Of a stretch of 10,388 nucleotides of DNA, positions 6,520 to 10,388 are shown in pieces. Numbering within the stretch: position 1 is the stretch's first letter; every line of letters starts with the position of its first letter. The position numbers were made by a program, and so were the translations under genes. The notes below the pieces were generated by a model. That model saw only the letters and a program-made list of their open reading frames with translations. It was not told the DNA's origin and did not search any database. Source of the stretch: JAKACA01 sp050010115 (GTDB lineage Bacteria > Actinomycetota > Acidimicrobiia > Acidimicrobiales > Bog-793); contig JBEKLQ010000147.1 of assembly GCA_050010115.1 (NCBI GenBank), positions 1 through 10,388 on the forward strand, in the 5' to 3' direction.

Positions 6520-8637
6520 ATGCGCGCACTTGCCACCTGGTGCGTCCGTCACCGCCGCTTCGTGGTCCTCGCTTGGTTGGGAGCGTTGGTCGCCATGACC
6601 GCCATCTCGAGCTCGGTCGGATCGGCCTATTCGAACTCGTTCTCGCTCCCCCACACGCCGTCGACCGAGGCGATCCAGTTGCTCGAGGCCGTATCGCCGA
6701 GAATCTCCGGTGATACCGAGCAGATCGTGTTCGAGACGTCGGGCGGCCAGTTCGTCACGTCGCCGGCGGTGAAGGCCCGGGTCAACTCGATATTGGCCCG
6801 TGTGAGACGGCTCTCGCACGTGACCCAGATCGTTTCCCCGTACGAACCGTTTGTGAAAACCGCTCGGTCGGCCGACGCGACAGGCCTCGCGGTGGCGGTC
6901 TCCGGCCAGCTCGCCGAAGCGGCCAACCCGACGGCAATCGGCGGAGTCGGCCTTGGGGTCATCTTGGCCGGGCTCGTGCTGCTGCTGGTGTTCGGGTCGA
7001 TCTTCGCCATGATGCTGCCGCTCATCTCTGCGACGGCCTCACTCGGCACCGCGGCCGCCGTCATCGGGCTGCTCAGCCACGTGATGACGATGCCGATGTT
7101 CGCACCCGAGCTCGTGCTGCTCATCGGTCTTGGCGTCGGCGTGGACTACGCGCTGTTCATCGTGACCCGGTATCGCCAGGGTCTGCTCGCCGGTCATGAC
7201 GTCGAGTCGTCGATCGTGAACTCCGTGAACACATCCGGTCGTGCCGTGTTGTTCGCCGGCATCATCGTGTGCATCGCCCTGCTGGGGATGTTCGCGCTCG
7301 GGGTGTCGTTCCTCTATGGCGTTGCGGTGGCGGCGTCGATCGGCGTGGCGTTCACGATGGTGGCCGCCCTGACCTTGTTGCCCGCGCTGCTCGGGTTCAT
7401 CGGGTCCCGCGCTCTGAGTCGGCGCCAGAAGGCCAGCCTCGCCAAGGACGGGCCGAGGATCGTGGGGCAGGGGAGGTCGGGTTTCTGGCCGAGGTGGGCC
7501 GGGCTCGTGCAGGGCCGTCCGCTCGGGCCGGCGCTGACGGGTCTCGCCATCATCGTCCTACTTGCGCTGCCGTTCTTTTCGATCCAGCTCGGGACATCGG
7601 ACCAGGGCAGCGACCCGGTGGGAACGACGACGCGCCAGGCGTACGACATGTTGGCGTCGGGTTTCGGGCCCGGTTTCAACGGGCCGCTGCAGCTGGTGGC
7701 GGTCGATCACGGCACCATCAACCGAGGAGTGCTAGCGCACCTTGTCGCCTCGGTTGCGGCGCAACCGGACGTGGCTCGGGTGGCACCTCCGGTCGTGATC
7801 CCTGCCGACAACGGGACCGAGGTTGCCCTCATCGTCGTCTACCCGGCGACCTCACCCCAGGCAGTGGCGACGAGCACGTTGATCGGCCACTTGCGGCAGT
7901 CGACGATCCCGTCGGTCGTTGCTGGCTCGGGCATCTCGGTGTACGTCGGAGGGACGACGGCCCTGTTCGTCGACTTCGCATCGGTGCTGTCAGCCAAGTT
8001 GCCACTGTTCGTCGGGCTCGTGGTGCTGATGTCGTTCTTGTTGCTGGCGTTCGTGTTCCGTAGCATCGTGATCCCGCTCGTGGCGGCAGCCATGAACTTG
8101 CTCTCGATCGGGGCGGCGTTCGGGATACTCGTCGCCGTGTTTTCCTGGGGCTGGCTCGGCGCCGTCTTCGGTGTGAGTCGGCCGGGACCGATCGAGGCGT
8201 TTCTCCCGGTGATGCTGTTCGCCATCGTCTTCGGCCTGTCGATGGACTACGAGGTGTTCCTCGTCACCCGCATCCACGAGGAGTGGCTCAAGTCGGGCGA
8301 CAACCGGGTGGCGGTACGCAACGCATTGGCGGCCACGGGCAAGACGATCACCGCGGCGGCCCTGATCATGATCCTCGTGTTCGGCTCGTTCATGCTCGGG
8401 GGACAGCGGGTCATCCAGGAGTTCGGCTTGGGGCTGGCCGGCGGCATCCTCGTCGATGCCGTCGTCATCCGCATGGCGATCGTGCCCTCGATCATGCAGC
8501 TGCTCGGGAGGTCGAACTGGTGGTTCCCGAAGCGGCTCGACCGTGCGCTACCTCGGCTGGCCATCGAGCCGGACGAGCTGTTGGCCGGTACGCTTCCGGG
8601 CGTCGTAGCCGACGAGCCGGTGGCGATGCTGTCGTAG
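6520..8637 (+). CDS. MMPL-family (RND superfamily) membrane transporter
   Basis: MMPL proteins are proton-driven exporters of lipids, glycolipids or drugs in the inner membrane of actinobacteria. This 705-residue protein shows the two-fold RND layout: a first membrane helix at about 12-34, a periplasmic domain, a helix bundle from about 142 to 300, a second single helix at about 338-357, a second periplasmic domain, and a second bundle from about 490 to 660. The proton-relay Asp-Tyr pairs are present in both halves: VGVDYALF (D209-Y210) and LSMDYEVF (D576-Y577). The second porter domain keeps GGTTALFVD. The first loop (about 35-141) is short: after VSPYEP it jumps to ATGLAVAVSGQ, where relatives carry roughly 35 more residues. 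The start follows from the family N-terminus (RHRRFVVLAW) and the GGAG upstream. It stands alone, so the substrate cannot be guessed from neighbours. Confidence 0.93.
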   Translation: MRALATWCVRHRRFVVLAWLGALVAMTAISSSVGSAYSNSFSLPHTPSTEAIQLLEAVSPRISGDTEQIVFETSGGQFVTSPAVKARVNSILARVRRLSHVTQIVSPYEPFVKTARSADATGLAVAVSGQLAEAANPTAIGGVGLGVILAGLVLLLVFGSIFAMMLPLISATASLGTAAAVIGLLSHVMTMPMFAPELVLLIGLGVGVDYALFIVTRYRQGLLAGHDVESSIVNSVNTSGRAVLFAGIIVCIALLGMFALGVSFLYGVAVAASIGVAFTMVAALTLLPALLGFIGSRALSRRQKASLAKDGPRIVGQGRSGFWPRWAGLVQGRPLGPALTGLAIIVLLALPFFSIQLGTSDQGSDPVGTTTRQAYDMLASGFGPGFNGPLQLVAVDHGTINRGVLAHLVASVAAQPDVARVAPPVVIPADNGTEVALIVVYPATSPQAVATSTLIGHLRQSTIPSVVAGSGISVYVGGTTALFVDFASVLSAKLPLFVGLVVLMSFLLLAFVFRSIVIPLVAAAMNLLSIGAAFGILVAVFSWGWLGAVFGVSRPGPIEAFLPVMLFAIVFGLSMDYEVFLVTRIHEEWLKSGDNRVAVRNALAATGKTITAAALIMILVFGSFMLGGQRVIQEFGLGLAGGILVDAVVIRMAIVPSIMQLLGRSNWWFPKRLDRALPRLAIEPDELLAGTLPGVVADEPVAMLS

Positions 8638-8673
8638 GGGTGGCAGCGCCTGGGGCGTAGCACTGGCTCCGGG

Positions 8674-8745
8674 ACTGGCACTGGCACTGGCACTGGCACT
8701 CCGGCACGCACTGGCACTGGCACTCCGGCACGCACTGGCACTGGC
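8674..8745 (+). repeat. Hexanucleotide ACTGGC array organised in a 24-bp higher-order repeat
   Basis: ACTGGC occurs at 8674, 8680, 8686 and 8692, at 8710 and 8716, and at 8734, with a final degenerate copy at 8740. Between the groups sits the spacer ACTCCGGCACGC. This gives two identical 24-bp units (8686-8709 and 8710-8733) and part of a third. It starts 36 bp after the exporter stop and lies outside any gene I accept. The flanks (CTGGCTCCGG, GCTCCAGCTCCGG) look like decayed related sequence. Function unknown; slippage expansion is likely. Confidence 0.85.
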
Positions 8746-8791
8746 ACGGGCTCTCCGGCTCCAGCTCCGGTAAGGGCGCCGGCCGCGACGG

Positions 8792-8832
8792 TGTACGCGG
8801 TTTGTACCCACCCTCGGAACAAAACGCGTACA
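8792..8832. terminator. Inverted repeat, possible bidirectional terminator
   Basis: TGTACGCG (8792-8799) pairs perfectly with CGCGTACA (8825-8832). After one mismatch TTTGT (8801-8805) pairs with ACAAA (8819-8823), leaving a loop of about 13 nt. It lies 15 bp beyond the methyltransferase stop and about 155 bp beyond the exporter stop, a fitting place for a terminator serving both. No T run follows on either strand, so it would be an atypical terminator; a protein-binding site is the alternative. Confidence 0.45.
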
Positions 8833-8847
8833 GCGTCCTCCGAGCAC

Positions 8848-9684
8848 TCACCTGATGGCGCCCGTTACGCCGTCACGCCGGCCCCATGCAGCGATCATCG
8901 GGGGCTGCGCCAGGTCGAGCCGACTTGAAGTCACCGCCGCGAGATGCCGGTCGATCTCCTCGGCCGTCGCGATCTCATGTGAGATGAGGCGGTCACGGAT
9001 CATGTAGATCGTGGCTGTCTCGAGGGCGTCGCACGCTCGAAGGGCCACCGGGAACGAGGCGTCGGCTTCCACGTCGATCAGCCCGGCGGCGCGCAGCAGC
9101 TTCGGGAGCTTGCGCCCGTAGGAAAGGTCTACGCCCCTCGCCGCCATCAGCTCCCGAAACCCCCTCCGTATCCGATTCGCCAACTCCTCCTCGGGACTCG
9201 ACGGATCGAGGCAGGCCAACGGCTGCAGCGCCGGGTCCGCGTCCTCGATGACGAGCCACCCGCCGGGCCGGAGCGCCGTCACCATTGATCGCAGCGCCGC
9301 TTCACGTTCGGGCACGTGGACGAGCACCAAGCGGGCGTGGACGAGATCAAAGCCACCAGCCGGTGGCGCCTCGGCAGCGACGTCATGGCGAAGGACTTCG
9401 ATGGCCGCCGTGTCGGTGCCGGCCGGCCTCGTGGCCGCTGCCGCCCACGATACGTCGATGTCGGTGGCGAGCACCTGGCCTGTACGCCCCGCCCGCTTGG
9501 CGAGCCAGTCCACGATCGAGGTCCCGCCGACGCCGACCTCCCAGCATCGCCAGCCTTCGGTGATCCCGAGGGCGTCGAGGTGGCGGAAGGTCGAGGGGTC
9601 GAAGATCGCCGACAGCGCCTCCAACCGGGTACCACCGGTGGCTGCCTGGTTGGCGAGAAGGTATCCGTCACCGTTGTCTGGCAT
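8848..9684 (-). CDS. Class I SAM-dependent methyltransferase
   Basis: A 278-residue protein with the Rossmann-type methyltransferase fold. Motif I is EVGVGGTS (49-56), binding the methyl donor. The acidic tip of strand 2 is ATDID (73-77). HDVAAE (100-105) corresponds to the adenine-contacting region, FDLVHARLVLVHVPERE (112-128) to motif IV and its post-region, and ALRPGGWLVIED (137-148) to the strand-5 motif. This pattern is typical of the UbiE/type-11 group, which methylates small molecules, quinones or lipids; the C-terminal substrate region (150-278) does not tell me which. The ATG at 9684 is chosen because MPDNGDGYLLANQAAT starts the family-like region. The frame continues upstream to 9831 with an Arg-rich sequence that looks non-coding. 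No ribosome binding site is seen; TACGCT ends 6 nt before the ATG, as a leaderless promoter would. It converges on the exporter gene and is probably a single-gene unit. Confidence 0.9.
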   Translation of the reverse strand: MPDNGDGYLLANQAATGGTRLEALSAIFDPSTFRHLDALGITEGWRCWEVGVGGTSIVDWLAKRAGRTGQVLATDIDVSWAAAATRPAGTDTAAIEVLRHDVAAEAPPAGGFDLVHARLVLVHVPEREAALRSMVTALRPGGWLVIEDADPALQPLACLDPSSPEEELANRIRRGFRELMAARGVDLSYGRKLPKLLRAAGLIDVEADASFPVALRACDALETATIYMIRDRLISHEIATAEEIDRHLAAVTSSRLDLAQPPMIAAWGRRDGVTGAIR

Positions 9685-9985
9685 GCCATCAGCGTAAGGT
9701 CGCCGCGGTTGTGGCGGAATCGACGGCGCTGAGTCACCGTTTGTCTGCACAGTGCAGAGCTTCCGTGACACCGACGGGTCTGAGGGACGCCGTCGCCGGC
9801 GTCGGCCGCTCCAGCGATCGAAGGTCGCCACCTGAACATTTTCATGGAATACGTACAGAGGTCACACAGGTTCGTCCCAGGCTTCCGCTGCATACTGACG
9901 GTGGCAGGTAGTTGTGGTGCGGATGTGGAGGCCGCCAACGTGCGGGTCCGCTGCGTAGGCGGGATGTCGCCGAGGAGGCGAGGAC
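9685..9985. promoter_or_regulatory. Divergent intergenic region between the methyltransferase and the PPYGT-repeat gene
   Basis: About 300 bp without a gene I can support. On the - strand, TACGCT at 9691-9696 is a -10-like box 6 nt before the methyltransferase ATG. A perfect 7-bp hairpin with a TCGC loop lies at 9786-9803 (GACGCCG / CGGCGTC). On the + strand, CATACT at 9891-9896 resembles a -10 box but has no good -35 partner. The part from about 9830 to 9900 is less GC-rich than its surroundings. A 66-codon open frame on the + strand (to 9911) has no coding features. Confidence 0.4.
9973..9978 (+). promoter_or_regulatory. Strong Shine-Dalgarno site for the PPYGT-repeat gene
   Basis: AGGAGG lies 7 nt before the ATG at 9986, close to ideal in sequence and spacing. 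It is the best ribosome binding site in the window and fixes the start of a gene that otherwise has only disordered sequence to go by. Confidence 0.85.
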
Positions 9986-10388
9986 ATGAACGAATTCGAT
10001 GCAGATCGTGAAGAAGCAAAGGCGCCGCAGGTGCCGGGCGAGCATGGCTGGGAGCCGGCCAGCTCGGCAGATTCCGGCGACGTGGACCCCACCGCCGCCC
10101 AGCCCACGACCGAGGTTCCGGTTCACCCCACCGCCCAAGTGCCGGCTCAACCCTTGAACACGGCCTGGCGGGTGCCCACTGCCTCTGCCGGGTCGCCGGG
10201 CTGGCCGCCAGCTGGGTCCCCATCGTCGCAAGCACTTCCGCCCGGCCCTCCGCATCCCGGCGCCGTGCCGCCCTACGGCACGCCGCCCTACGGCACGCCG
10301 CCCTACGGCACGCCGCCCTACGGCACGCCGCCCTACGGCACGCCGCCCTACGGCACGCCGCCCTACGGCACGCCGCCCTACGGCACGC
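9986..10388 (+). CDS. N-terminal disordered region of a Pro-rich protein with PPYGT repeats (3' end outside window)
   Basis: The frame opens with an ATG behind a strong AGGAGG and stays open to the right edge: 134 complete codons, no stop. The N-terminus is acidic and polar (MNEFDADREEAKAPQVPGEH), followed by a Pro/Ala/Thr/Ser-rich stretch without hydrophobic segments. From residue 95 on there are eight perfect PPYGT repeats. There is no signal peptide, so the tail is cytoplasmic. In actinobacteria such Pro/Tyr/Gly-rich tails often precede a membrane helix and an extracytoplasmic domain, for example HtrA-like proteases or small membrane proteins. That is family experience, and the functional domain is beyond the window, so I name no function. 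Well-defined start, divergent from the methyltransferase. Confidence 0.8.
   Translation, partial: MNEFDADREEAKAPQVPGEHGWEPASSADSGDVDPTAAQPTTEVPVHPTAQVPAQPLNTAWRVPTASAGSPGWPPAGSPSSQALPPGPPHPGAVPPYGTPPYGTPPYGTPPYGTPPYGTPPYGTPPYGTPPYGT
10268..10387 (+). repeat. 15-bp tandem repeat, eight perfect copies to the window edge
   Basis: The unit CCGCCCTACGGCACG codes PPYGT. All eight copies are identical at the DNA level, including synonymous positions, so the array expanded or was homogenised recently. It continues at the window edge, so the true copy number is unknown. Unit length is a multiple of three and keeps the frame. Confidence 0.95.

Larger units (their letters stand above)
8638..8847. other. 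Non-coding gap between convergent genes with repeat array and hairpin
   Basis: The gap separates the stops of the exporter (+) and the methyltransferase (-). It holds the ACTGGC array and the inverted repeat listed separately. Short open frames cross it on both strands but code only simple repeats (VPVP, CQCQ or LALA types) and overlap the flanking genes, so I call no gene. Confidence 0.7.

Noticed and set aside
8492..8851. - strand frames with CQCQ or VPVP repeats across the exporter end and the gap
   Set aside because: Simple readings of the ACTGGC array that overlap the exporter gene, with no ribosome binding site.
9711..9911. A 66-codon + strand open frame in the intergenic region
   Set aside because: No ribosome binding site and no coding character; it lies across the hairpin and the expected promoter of the methyltransferase.

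Overview
The window is GC-rich throughout, with dense, often overlapping genes and mostly G/C third positions. A PafC-type WYL regulator and a short-headed MobF relaxase of the actinobacterial kind point to an actinomycete in the broad sense, possibly Acidimicrobiia. That placement is inferred from gene families; there is no rRNA or marker gene here.

Layout. (1) 2-2240, + strand: a tight three-gene block. It starts with the C-terminal part of a WYL-domain regulator, apparently a PafB-PafC fusion with a Pro/Ala linker built on a 33-bp tandem repeat. Next is a seven-segment membrane protein with paired ExxE motifs (COG4280-like), then an 87-residue membrane protein. The genes overlap by ATGA and GTGA, which suggests translational coupling. 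(2) 2268-6223: two conjugation-type genes facing each other with 11 bp between stop codons. The + strand gene is a MobF/TrwC relaxase whose nicking domain looks intact but whose helicase half has lost both Walker motifs. The - strand gene is a VirD4/TraD-like coupling ATPase with intact Walker motifs but no membrane anchor. No type IV secretion channel gene, integrase or transposase is visible. (3) 6520-8637, +: an MMPL/RND-type exporter divergent from the coupling protein, with a short first periplasmic loop. (4) 8638-8847: a non-coding gap with a CTGGCA-based repeat array and a strong hairpin, between convergent genes. (5) 8848-9684, -: a class I SAM-dependent methyltransferase. (6) 9986 to the right edge, +: the start of a disordered protein that runs into eight perfect PPYGT repeats, with a near-perfect ribosome binding site. 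It is cut by the window.

How the genes relate. The first block could be a regulator co-expressed with a two-component membrane system. The relaxase and coupling ATPase form a plausible pair that could select and process DNA, but they would need a channel encoded elsewhere, or they may be domesticated. The exporter, methyltransferase and PPYGT protein appear to be separate transcription units.

The candidate for an undescribed system is the relaxase/coupling-ATPase pair: nicking domain kept, helicase motor lost, ATPase apparently soluble, convergent gene order. Four unrelated tandem-repeat arrays (33, 9, 6/24 and 15 bp) in 10 kb also suggest a genome prone to repeat expansion.
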